The translations under genes were made by a program, and so were the position numbers. From contig NC_079147.1 in assembly GCF_945859685.1 (NCBI RefSeq), positions 280,465,679 through 280,529,678 of the forward strand: 64,000 nt of DNA, read 5' to 3'. The stretch's first letter is position 1; each line of letters starts with the position of its first letter. This document shows, in pieces, positions 22,605 through 33,774 of this stretch. The notes under the pieces were generated by a model, which worked only from the letters and a program-made list of their open reading frames with translations, was not told the origin of the DNA and did not search any database. Source of the DNA: Eupeodes corollae (lineage: Eukaryota > Arthropoda > Insecta > Diptera > Syrphidae).

Positions 22605-25600
22605 ATGGATTTGATATTAACTGTTCTCATAATCACACTTATTGTAATTATCATACAATTGGTATTTAAATCAATAAAACGACCGGATAACTATCCACCT
22701 GGTGAGCATATGATAAAAGTTTTAATTCGAATTTAAACATTCAGTTCACGTACATAGTTCGACTCCTACACATAATTTGCATGATTATGAGTGATCATAG
22801 ACTTTATAGAGAAATATGTAAAAGGTATTGCTACATGTGTTCTTACTCCAGCAAAATTGATATCAAAACTATAATTCTTCCATAAACATTATAATTATTA
22901 TTAAGCCGCTTATGGATTAATGTTGCTTTATTTATCTATATTCAGTGTGGCTAAGCGAATTTATTAAATAATACTACATTTATGTAGCTATGTGCGAAGA
23001 ACACGCGTATCAAACTATAATATACTTAGTTTATTTTATTTTTTGTTATATTTCACAAGATAAAGAAATCAATTTAATCTTAAAATGCATACTAATTTTA
23101 TTAAATAAGAAACAATCAGTTCATTCGTGATAGTTTATTTTTGTTGTGCTTAGTTGGACTCAATTGGATTATTCAATGGTAACTGATTTGTTGCTTTAGA
23201 GGAATCTACGAATGGAGCGAGTATACACACCCACTGAAGTGCTTGCCTCAGCTGTTTAGCATTGTAGCACACAGGGGCGGCTGTATGGTGGGTGCAAACT
23301 ATTGGTGTTAAAGGAGCCCCACTGCCCCAGAATAGTGATTTTCTTTTATAAATTCTTAAGGGGGTATTCTGGTCTAGAGACATGAATTTTAAGTAATTTT
23401 TGAAGTGCTGTAGAAAAAAGCAAGCAACAATTTTACCATCAATTTTCTTATACATTATTTATTCACATTAGGAGCATACAAAAAAAAATAAAAAAGTAAA
23501 AAAAAAATCAAAATTCCGTTAATTATCAGCTGATGGAGTGGTGCGTCTCAAAAATTTGATGCGTGACCATACCCACGATTTTAACTCTCCTAGAAATCTG
23601 GAATCAAAAACCAAAAAAGTTTATTAATCTACAATAATGTCGCAATGTCTGGAACTACGGAAAAGTTACACACATTTTTTTTTTTACAAAATGGCGACTG
23701 CCTAAAAAAAAAAAAAAAATTACCACCCTTTTGAAAATTCATCGATTTATTAAAAATAGTAAAAATGAAAATTTGGGGATGGCCGTAGTTCCGGACGTAG
23801 ACAAGTCCCTAAAGAAGACTCTCTTAAAATTTCAAGTAAATCGGTTCGACAGAACCTGAGAAATCGTAAGTATCAGATTCAAAAAGACAGTGCTGAGAAA
23901 AACGCGTTTAAAGTAACCCATTATGTCTTTTGTTCTATTAGTTGCAGCCCAACCGATTTCGATGGCTGCTCAGCAAAATACTTATTTCTCCGAAAATAAT
24001 TTGAATTTGGGAAAATCCTCTCGTAGACATATTCTTAAATAGTTAAACTATGAAAATATGAAACAAAAAAAAAATCGATTTTTTTTTATTTCTAGACCAG
24101 AATACCCCCTTAATACAATTTTTAATCATGGCAGGAAATATAGAAAATGATGGTCAGGTTCAGACGACATAAGGCAAGTTTCTAGTTAGTTAGTTAGTTT
24201 CTAGTCTAGTCTTTAGTTAAATCTAGTAAGCTGCTGATGCGAAACGAAAATTCCCTTACAAAAATGACAAGACGAAATCATAAACGAAAATTTTCGCTGT
24301 GCTTTTCGTTTTTCAGAACGCTGCTGGAACGATGAAATGTGTCATTTTAGTGGATAGCTGTACTAGATTTCTTAGACAATTTTCCACTCTTTTCGTTCTC
24401 AATTTAATTGCCCGGCATATTAATTCCTTGCGAAGTTTTGACGTTTAGTTTATTTTATTGAAAAAAAAAATAGTTATTCGTGACTTTCGGTATTTTGACT
24501 TTAATTTATATTTGATTTAAAATTTATAATAAAATGGATTTGTCTAATGTGTTTCAACAATACATTTCTGAATCGGAATTTCAGGATTTTGAGATGTTAT
24601 TGGTGATGTGCAAGAAGTGATGAAGACGAGCAGTGAACTTCAACTTCCAAAAAATAAACCGAAGAATCAAAAAAATTTAAAAAAGAAACTGGTTTCGTTG
24701 GTCGAAGCCAGTGAAGCTATTTGGAAGTTGGAGCATAGGCTTTCCAAAAATAATTCAGCCGTTGGGAGCCTCTGGAGTAATATAGCTGCAGAAATGAAAA
24801 AACTATGTACTAACTGCTCAACAAAATGTAAATAAATAGAATTCTTTTCCACTTTTGTTTACCAGCAGCTGACTGTCAGAACTTGTCAATTGTTTTTGAC
24901 AGCTGACAGAACTCTCCACAAATATTTTTCGCTGTGGTTTTCGCTTTCATTTTGCTCTGCACTTGGAGACCGCCGAAAAAATTAGTTTTACTTCAGCTGC
25001 GTACTAGGCTTTAGTTAAGAAAGTTAGCCAAGAAAAATCTCCCTAACTATAACGTCAAGTATATGACAAAATAACAATTAATCATGTTTCTTCATTCAAC
25101 TAAAAGTATTGCTCTATGATTCACGTATTTTCTGCACGATTCCATTTAATGTTTTGTTTTGGGGTTTATTGTCAAATTGAAAAAGAAATAAGTAATATTC
25201 CCTTAAATACAAATCGTGAAGGGCTTGCAATTTGCCTGAGGAGTGTTTTTTAGACAATAATATTTTTAGTAGTTTTTTTTGTACGATGAACTGAAGGTAG
25301 AAGTCAGTAAAGTACAGTTCTGAAATTAATGACACATGGAAAACTAACTATGTACCTGTTTAGTAAAAATTTACGTTTAAATAATGCGGTAGAATGCAAT
25401 TATAGAAGTCCCTCATGTCGTCTGAAACTATTGTTTTTTTTTTCAGATAAGATGAAGAGACGTCAGAATTTAGTAGCCTAAAAATAGTCCATTATAAATG
25501 TCTTATATTAAACCTTAGACCAAGTACACACTTGGTGCGAGATTTTAGTCATATCAAAATAATATCTATGTTTGTCTGATAAATGTGTCTGGAGGAAGGT

Positions 25601-28600
25601 TTTTTGAAACCTTTACGCAAGTTACCCTCACTGAAATATTGTTTTGTTTACTTTAAATCTAAATTGAAATTCTGACAAACTGAAAACAAAAATAAATTGA
25701 CAGGAGTCAAGACACACAAACAAAAAGAGTTCATATTTCATAAAATAAGCTTAATATAAGTTATAATTGTCCACCAAATGTTAACATTAACACACTTAGG
25801 AGCCAGTTATAGTAATCATTTACATATATCCTTTACTGAAAGCAATCATTGAATTTTTTTAAAAGTGGTTACAACGATCGAAAACTTCTTAATTGAGAAA
25901 CATCCTCCTAATAAAAAAAAATTGAAATCTCTGATTTTAATTGTATAAAATTGATAGACAATTCAGTGCAACGATTCGGTTTATTTTTTAACATAATAAA
26001 ATCTTCTGTTTAGGAAAGTTAATGGGTGCATTCATAAAGCTAGTGACTACGTTGTTAAAATTCAATTTCAGATTAATCTGGAACTTTCAAAATCAAATAC
26101 ATTATGTCAATGCTACAGAGTAATAAAGTTCAGCTGTCAGTCAAATAAAAAAAACTTAATCAGCTGTCATTTTGACGTAAGTGGACTTTACTGGATAGTC
26201 AGGGAGTTTTTCCTTGTCTAACTTTCCAGTTAACTTTCCAATAAAGGACATATTTTTTTGCTGATGGCCAATCAGATGCTAGAGATTTGCTATATTTTCA
26301 AGTCCCTTATGTCGTCTGAACCACATTGGTCGAATTCACAAAGCTAGTGGATACGTAGTCAAGGGATTCTGATTTGCTAAATCTAACAACAAAAGTAGTT
26401 GATATTTCCCCTCCGACGTAGTGTAAAAATTGTGGCTACGAAATTAGTGCACACTGGTTTTGACATTTCACTATCAGCTGCTTGGTAAGGACACAAGAAA
26501 ATGAAATGAATTTTTCGGTATTTATAAACAAATATAAATCAATCATATTATAATTCTATTTGGTTTTATTGAAATTATAAAGAAAAAAATCTATTTAAAG
26601 TTCTGAAAACACAAATTTTCTTATTTTATATATTTGTATTTGTCATTAATATGACAGTTTCGGATTGACTAGTTTTGTAGTGGAATTTTGCATTCACAAA
26701 GCTAGTTGAATTTTGACTACGAAGCCACTAGCTTTGTGAATGCGTCCATTGTAAAACCAAAAATCAGCTGTTTTGAAAAAGAAATATTTGACTGTAAACA
26801 GTCGAAATGTTTTTTCTGAACACTGTTTTATTTTAATAAATATGATTTAAACTATAACCAGCATAAGTGTACATATATGCGTTTCGCAACGGTGTAATGG
26901 TTGGGCTCATCAGAAGGTGACTATTACACCTTGCCTTGACGCAGAATAAATCGGGATTCCATATAATCCGAGCTACATATACGAGTAGAGCAACTGCGAA
27001 TTATTTAGTTGCTACAAGTCTTCAAAAAAGATAAATTGTAGCTATTTTATTGCCTTGCTATGGGAATTTTTGGAAAATAAATATTTGACTGTAAACAGTC
27101 GAAATGTTTTTCCTCATCAAAAAGATTTGGGTTAAATAAATACCTCGTGTGCGCTTTAATCTCTTTTAAATTGTAAATGCGAAATTATAAAAATAGTAAT
27201 GTTTCATAGATTAATTTCCTTGCGTTTCCTTTTGTCTTATTCACATCAGAAAAGCGTTTTGTAAGGTTTACAATTCCACTTTATCGTCGAGATCGGTAGA
27301 TACAAATGTCCACACTAATTTTTGCCGTTCGTTTTTAATTGGATAAATTTATTTGGTTTATAAGTTTAAACAACCGTTTTCACAGCAGCATTAATACTAT
27401 TAACGTTTTTATTTTTGTTCAATACTACAGTTCTGTAGGTACATCACAGCATCTGTTAATATCATGACAATTTTCAAAAGATCTAATTTTTGTTCACCTG
27501 TCACTTCAAAGGCAAACCATTCTTAATTTCTGTCACTTTCAATGTGAAAAACTTGTGCTAAATACTGCCTTAGATTTGTATTCTGTGACATAATGTTAAA
27601 GTTGAACCCTCCTCTACAATTAATTTTGTATCCGTACCTGACAACGCATAAATGAATGATAAGCAATAAAATATTTAAAAAGTCATTTGTATTGATGTAA
27701 TGATAGCAGTTACGTTTCTGGGGCTAGTTTTATCGTTCATGCGGTTCTCTTAAAGCATTAGAGGTTGTTTAATTATTTTATGACATTTAATTAGAACACA
27801 AATTAATTAGAGCTTATGATCCAACCATGGTTCTATATAAAAATTATTTTGAAAACAATCATCATGCTTCTTTGTTTGAAAAATACTGTTTAATTTGAAA
27901 AACCAATGTATAGGGTTTTTCAATAACAGGTTAAATTTGTATATTTTTAAAAAAACTTATGTTTTTGAGAGAAATATTTCAGCCAAATGGCTGTTTAAAC
28001 TTTAGCATTGACATGTCATTAATCTTTCATGTGCTCAAAGCAAAAAGTTATAAGATCTTCAATTTCTGATTGATGACCAGTTATGATTACCTTTTTGACA
28101 AATAACACGCTCACAAAACTGTTCTTGAACAACTGTGATTAATAAGTTGATTGTCTGGCACTTAGAGCCACTTTATTGGTCAATTTCAACAATTTGAACA
28201 CGTCGGTGAAGTATGCATCATTTAATTTGTATGTTGTTTTCCATGGGTAAAATAATTTAATTTATTCTTGATTCAGATCTGTCAAAACACAAATTTCCTC
28301 TGTTTTTGTCTTCCATGGGGCAAATTAAATTAATTTCTTTTTCCGTTTAAGATCAAATCTGCTCGTCCGGATTTTTCGGTAGATTTACCTTTCTTTGCAA
28401 CAATGCTAATACAATTTTTGAAAAAATGTTATATGTACACGAAAACCCCCTTAATAACGGGTAATGTTTGTACTCCTCAAACGTCAAAAGATGACAGCTT
28501 CAAATGTGTTAGCTGCCGTTAAGGCACAATATGTATCTTGAATCAATGATTAAACAAACTTATCGTTAGTCTGAATTATGCTTAAATAGAAAAAAAGGGT

Positions 28601-31600
28601 TTCATGAAATAGAAACTAAAATCGAATTCTCAAATCCCTTGCAATGTCAAATATCTTGAATTAAGGATTTTAAGTTTTTATTAAATAATATCAATTCAAA
28701 TCCAATTAAAAATTTAAATGCCTATAAATATGACGTTAATAACTTCATAACAGTTTTTAATTATTTTTGCTTTTAATAATTATTTTACAATAACTTATTA
28801 TTTATAAATAAAAACAAATACAAATCTAACACGCAAATAATACACGAGCTAATTATATCAAGTTCAAACATTCTCTAAAATCGACGATCCTCCTTTTTTT
28901 TAAAACCAATAATGAGGCATGCCTACTCTAAATTCGGATAAAAAAAATTAAAACTATTAAAGAGTATTTTAGGTCATAATCACGAGGATGCGCTATGAAG
29001 TATAATTAAATAGATAAATAATCAACAAAAACATGTATATAACCACTATCGCAATGACCAAAACAAGGTGAAATATTTTTAAACAAAAAATTATTAAAAG
29101 TAAACAAATCAATTTAATTTAATAAATAAATTAGGTTTAAAACACTACGTAGAGAATAAGGGCCTAGTAACTTACAACTCTTAACCATTCTTGCGTGCGA
29201 GACATGTCAGGGATGGAGGGGACCTACAGTTTTATGAGACAGTATTCGGTGAACAAATTTTAGATGGCAGAAGCATGGATTGAATCCAAGACCTCTAGCA
29301 TGACTGTCCTGCTCACTAACCATCACGCCATGGGTTCTACCAAATACAATTAATTTATGAAATTTTATTTAACACGTGTTCGAACTTTCTCAAAGTCCTC
29401 TTATTGGAGTTTGTTGTAAAGTTGGAAAAGGGGCAGTCAACCATATTATTTACTAGCACTTGAAATGTTCTCTTAAAAAACTACAGATATAATATATCTT
29501 TTACTCTCAGCTTCTAATGTGGATAAAGAGCTATTTAGTAGTCAAAAAACAGGTGGTAAAATTGATAAAGCCTTATCTAAGGAAATTATAAATTTGTCGG
29601 GTGGACGACTTCTTTTATATCATTTTTATTAAAGACTTACCATCAAATCAGTTTCATAAATTCACTAAACGAAGCAAAAAAAGTTTTAAATTGATTTAAA
29701 TAATTTAATTAAATGGTGAAATACCAATGGGCTATATTTTAATAATAAGAAATGTAGCGTTATGACATTTTCTAGAAATCACAGTCCATTATATTCTAAT
29801 TATAAACTTGAAAACGACATTTTACAAAGACGTGATAGCCATAAGGATCTAGGCATAATCTTCGATTCTTAAATGAATTTCTCCTATCACAAAGACCATG
29901 CGATCTCAAAAGCAAACTCTATGCTAGGGCTTGTTTTTCGAAATTCAAAAGATTAAAGACCTCTATACAGTACTGTGACTGTGCAACTAGAATCTCCATT
30001 TTTCATTAAAAAAAATGTTTAGAAAATCAAACAGGCAAATTCTTTCTCTAGATTTCTAAACTTTTTTGATATTACGTTATAATTGCTGGAAACAAAATTA
30101 ACACACTTCACTTGAACAAAAAATAAATCACTAAATACTTTACTTAGACCTCACATCTAAATTTCAAACCATTTGCTTACTTCAAGGGAAGGAAATGTTA
30201 ATATTTAATTGCGTACCCTTTATTTTTTATAACGGCTGACGCCTTAAACGTTATTTTGGATCTTCTACCAATCGACCTTTTTATTAAATACATAGTTTCC
30301 TGCAGCGCTATTAGGCTGAAGGAATCAAATAACTGGTTGTCAAAACCTTACGGTCACAGCAACACTACGAAATTAATTCCCTCAGATATTATCTCGGTAG
30401 ACACTGACTACTGCACTCCTACTTTAAACCTTAGTAAGGGTTTTAAGGTTATTTACCCCTCGAGAGAAGATTGGGAGGATGATATCGTGTCGATAGGTTT
30501 CGACACAACCATCTTTACTGACGGCTCAAAGATGGAGTGCGGAGTTGGTTCTGGGATCTTTTCTGAGTCCCTAAATGTAGCCAAATCCTTTAGGCTTCCT
30601 GACTTTGTTAGTGTTTTTCAGGCTGAACTGCTGGCAAAAAGGGAGGCATGTAAGATACTTAAACAAAACCCAAACCAAAACCAAAATGTGGCTATCTTTA
30701 CAGACAGTCAGGCAGCTGTCAAAGCCATTAACTCGGCCATATCCTCATCTAAATTGGTCCAGCAATGTCGCGATGAGCTTGCGAACCTGAATATTAACCT
30801 CGGTGTCACCCTGATCTAGGTTCCGGGCCATAGTGGTATCGTGAGAAATGAACGGGCTGACGAGCTAGCCAGGTAAGGATCGGCCCTTCATAGCTCACTT
30901 GCGGAAATGGTTAACATTCCTCTTGGTGCTATGAAGGGTAAAATCTGTTCTATCTACCAAACTGAATCAAACCGGAGGTGGAACAATTTACCCAACTGCA
31001 TTATATCTAGGAAGATATGGCCCACCTATAACAAAACCCGTACAAACGATCTTCTATGCAGGCCAAGGCAAGACATAGCCAGGATTGTTGCGGTTTGTAC
31101 CGGACATAGGCCTATAGGAGTTCATGCAGAGAAGTTGGGTATCTCTTACAACACCTTTTGCCGTAGTTGTATTGACCAAAGAGAAAGTGAAACGATAATC
31201 CATTTCCTCTGCAAATGTCCTGCTTTGGCAAACACTATAAGGAAATATTTTAGAAAAGCATTCTTTCAAGAACTCGATGAGCTATCTGAGACAAAGATTA
31301 GAGACCTAATCTTTTTTCTCAATGAGACAAAATGGCTCTAACATAATCGCTATAAAGCTTCTCTATCAATCTATCCCTTTCAATCAAAGGTCAAACGAGT
31401 TTTTGGTATCAAAACGGCGCACTACAGCGCTAATTGGATCTCAGGCTAGGTTGCCTTCAGATCGCCATTTCTACCTACCTACCTAAGAGACTCTCGGAAA
31501 TTGAGTTCGAAAAAACTACGTCAAAAAAAGACCGACATTTTTACATATCAGATAATATCTCATTTTCTGGATTTTTAAAGTTTTGCAGCGTTTTTCGCAT

Positions 31601-33774
31601 TAATAGAAGGAAAACAAGAAAAGTGTGTTTTGTTTTTGGAAAAAAGCAACGTTTCAAAACAATTCCCTACATTTCCGCGCGAAATGCATCAAAAACCATC
31701 TAAGATAATAAATGGCATACTTAGACAACTGTTCGAATCTTGGAATGCTTTCATATAAGTCATCCAAATTAAATAGTTAGACCATAATTTGCTGGACAAC
31801 AGTGTTCTAAATAATTTAATAACTAAAGTTGTTATTTTAGCAATTATTAAATTTTGTTACCATCCTTTACAAAAGTTTAAAAACTCATCTAAGTTTGTGA
31901 CCCCCCCAGATGAAAAGTCTGTATCCGCCCTTGAATTCATCATAAAATTTGAACCTGAAATTTAAATTTAAATACATTTATTTTCGCCCAGTGTATGGAT
32001 AGATTTTCCAACAAAACACGGGTAATATTAGACCTACCTTTTGCTTTCAAATAAGCTTATTTATTATCATTTATTTGATTCTTGAACAAGGTGAAGCTTA
32101 GCTTATCTGCTTGAATCATTGGATTAAATCCGCTGAACCACTGTTGAAATATAATGGGCTACTCTTTACCTGGCCTTATACCACACAACAAGAATTTTTG
32201 TATTATTCCTACGGTTCATTAAAAACTAAACACAAATCGTCCTATTAAAAACGAACACTCAGGCGAATTTGGAATAAAATCTATTTATTTATTTAAAATA
32301 TAACTATTTATTGACAAATATTTTTAACTATGTTCTTCTTTACTTTTCCATTGTAGGTCCTCCCTTCCTACCATGGATTGGAAACACTATGCAGCTAAGA
32401 ACCGAAGCTCGTCGAGTGGGCGGTCAACATATTGTATTCGAAAATTGGGCCAAACAATACAAATCTAATGTAATTGGTCTTAAATTAGCTGGAGAATACG
32501 TGATTGTTGTAAATTCTTACCCTTTGGTAAAACAAATCCATTTGAACGAAGTTTACGAAGGCAGACCAGATACGTTCTTTTTGCGTTTACGAACCATGGG
32601 AACACGAAAAGGAATAACCTGTACCGATGGAGCCCTATGGTATGAGCATCGTAATTTTACAATGAAACAAATGAGACAAATCGGATACGGTCGAACTCCA
32701 ATGGAAGCGCACATAATCGAGGAAGCTGATGACTTAATACGTTACATCGATCAACTAGACGAATGTCACATTTACCCAGGTTCGTTTTTGGCAACTAGTG
32801 TCATTAATGTTCTATGGTTTCTAACAACCGGACAGCTTTTGAAAAGAAATGAAGAGCGTCTCAATACCTTGCTATCACTACTTGGCAGAAGATCGAAAGC
32901 TTTTGATATATGCGGAGGTGTTTTGACACAGTTCCCTTGGCTGCGACACATAGCCCCAGATAAGACTGGCTATAATTTGATACTCGAATTGAACAGAGAG
33001 TTAAATAACTTCATCATGGAAAGCATAAATGAGCATAAGCTGATATTTGAAAAGTCAAATGGCACAGAAGAAAGCGATTTGATATACGCTTATCTCAAAG
33101 AAATGCAATCAGGCGAAAAAGATGAAAATGGTTCATCAAATGAGACTTTCGATGTAAGCCAGCTTACGATGACAATTCTAGACTTTTTCATTGCTGGCTC
33201 ACAAACGACAAGCAACACACTTGATCTGGTACTTATGATGCTGGCCCTCAGACCTGACATCGAAGAGAAATTATTTAAGGAAGTTCATGAGAATCTCAAT
33301 GAGAAAGAGTTTCCACTCTTGAGTGTTAGGACAAGATTTCCTTATGCCAATGCGGTGCTTATGGAAGTTCAGAGATATTTCCACATCCTTCCAATAACAG
33401 GACCACGAAGAGCCTTATGGGAAACTAAGCTAGATGGTTTTACAGTACCTAAGAACACTACAGTTCTAATCAGTCTTCGAAGTGTTCTTATGGATGAGGC
33501 ACATTGGAAAGATCCGCAAACTTTTCGACCGGAAAGATTCCTAGACGAAGATGGTGGCATAATTAATGATGAGTATTTTATACCATTTGGTCAGGGAAGA
33601 CGTCGTTGTCCTGGCGATTTATTGGCCCGGTCGTGTTTGTTTTCGTTTTTGGTGAAAATCGTACAGAATTTTAAGATTGAAAGCGATGAGCAGAGTAAAT
33701 TGTGTACAACTCTTGTGCCAGGTATAATGCTTTCTCCAAAACCTTATACAATTATGTTCCGACGTAGAAAATAA
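22605..33774 (+). CDS. Cyp305a1: Cytochrome P450, CYP2 clan, probably CYP305A1-like
   Basis: Two exons, 22605-22701 and 32357-33774, join in phase 1 (donor CTG/GTGAGC, acceptor TTGTAG/GTCC) to give 504 residues, the normal length for a microsomal P450. Exon 1 supplies the hydrophobic membrane anchor and the RPDNYPPG hinge that continues as PPFLPWIGN. Visible motifs are the I-helix AGSQTT (312-317, Q where D/E is common), ExxR EVQR (369-372), FRPERF, and the heme loop FGQGRRRCPGD with Cys450 as the iron ligand. Such enzymes are ER-bound monooxygenases fed by NADPH-P450 reductase. The CYP2-clan call is firm; CYP305A1 is by resemblance and by my recollection that this gene lies near kugelei in Drosophila. 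The 9.65-kb intron is packed with transposons. Poly(A) signals AATAAA lie near 34001. Confidence 0.8.
23360..24109. mobile_element. TTAA-flanked TIR element, 750 bp
   Basis: Perfect inverted ends GGGGGTATTCTGGTCTAGA and TCTAGACCAGAATACCCCC are flanked by TTAA at 23356-23359 and 24110-24113. TTAA duplication is the hallmark of piggyBac and a few other superfamilies. No transposase is visible, so it is non-autonomous. It sits in the P450 intron. Confidence 0.8.
24162..26317. repeat. CAGACGACATAAGG inverted repeats around a MADF relic
   Basis: CAGACGACATAAGG at 24162 is matched in inverted orientation by CCTCATGTCGTCTG ending near 25425 and by CCTTATGTCGTCTG ending near 26317. This suggests one or two transposons sharing an end, the inner of which (about 1.26 kb) encloses the MADF fragment. 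The target duplication is not clear. A TTAG microsatellite lies at 24184-24200. Confidence 0.5.
24535..24831 (+). pseudogene. MADF-domain protein fragment
   Basis: The plus strand reads MDLSNVFQQYISESEFQDFE from 24535 and, after a frame change, LVSLVEASEAIWKLEHRLSK and SLWSNIAAEM. The second part matches the first helices of a MADF (Adf1-like) domain. It is probably the accessory gene of another Harbinger-type element rather than a host gene. About half the domain is lost and stops are present. Confidence 0.5.
26328..26747. mobile_element. GCATTCACAAAGCTAGT MITE, copy 1
   Basis: Inverted ends GGTCGAATTCACAAAGCTAG (left) and GGACGCATTCACAAAGCTAG (right, reverse complement) are flanked by ATT on both sides (26325-26327, 26748-26750). 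The right end carries a second inverted copy of GCATTCACAAAGCTAGT, so it can fold into a hairpin. The same layout, inverted, occurs at 47243-47660. A lone end is at about 26028. Confidence 0.75.
26748..29149. other. P450 intron, no gene seen
   Basis: A+T-rich intronic DNA. Two identical 32-bp stretches at 26783-26814 and 27080-27111 contain the palindrome GACTGTAAACAGTC. No coding sequence or RNA gene is supported. Confidence 0.4.
29150..29333 (-). mobile_element. tRNA-derived SINE, copy 1
   Basis: On the minus strand the head reads CCATGGCGTGATGGTTAGTG (A box region) followed about 35 bases later by GGATTCAATCC (degenerate B box), then a body ending with GGCCCTTATTCTC. It matches the copies at 41083-42406 and 47897-48152. 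These are pol III-transcribed non-autonomous retroelements. It lies in the P450 intron, antisense. Confidence 0.7.
29690..30010 (+). pseudogene. LINE reverse transcriptase C-terminal fragment
   Basis: The plus strand reads NGLYFNNKKCSVMTFSRNHS, LYSNYKLENDIL and SHKDLGIIFDS before a stop, matching the region after the YADD box of jockey/CR1-type reverse transcriptases. It is a different family from the LINE copies 1-3. It is a short, inactive fragment in the P450 intron. Confidence 0.6.
30241..31500 (+). pseudogene. LINE RNase H and C-terminal region (I/LOA-like)
   Basis: An RNase H domain is read with the DGS motif (TIFTDGSKMECGVGSGIF), AELLAKREA, FTDSQAAVKAINS and VPGHSGI, interrupted by a TAG at 30817-30819. 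The second part reads ADELAR, then NDLLCRPRQDIARIVAVCTG and FCRSCIDQRESETIIHFLC, a CCHC-like zinc knuckle tail. This order is typical of I-superfamily LINEs with RNase H. The 5' part is missing, and the 3' UTR runs to about 31500 with CTAC repeats. The minus-strand copy at 41265-42317 is related. Confidence 0.7.
31501..32356. other. P450 intron 3' part
   Basis: A+T-rich intron. A single end of the TA-flanked family (ACAAAACACGGGTA) is seen near 32010-32023. No gene is seen. Confidence 0.4.
32357..33774 (+). CDS. Cyp305a1: P450 exon 2 (catalytic body)
   Basis: This is the main coding exon of the P450, holding residues 33-504 with all catalytic motifs and no interruption. The upstream open part 32311-32356 is intron: the TTGTAG acceptor at 32351-32356 precedes the PPGPP-type hinge, which only completes when joined to exon 1. 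Confidence 0.85.
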
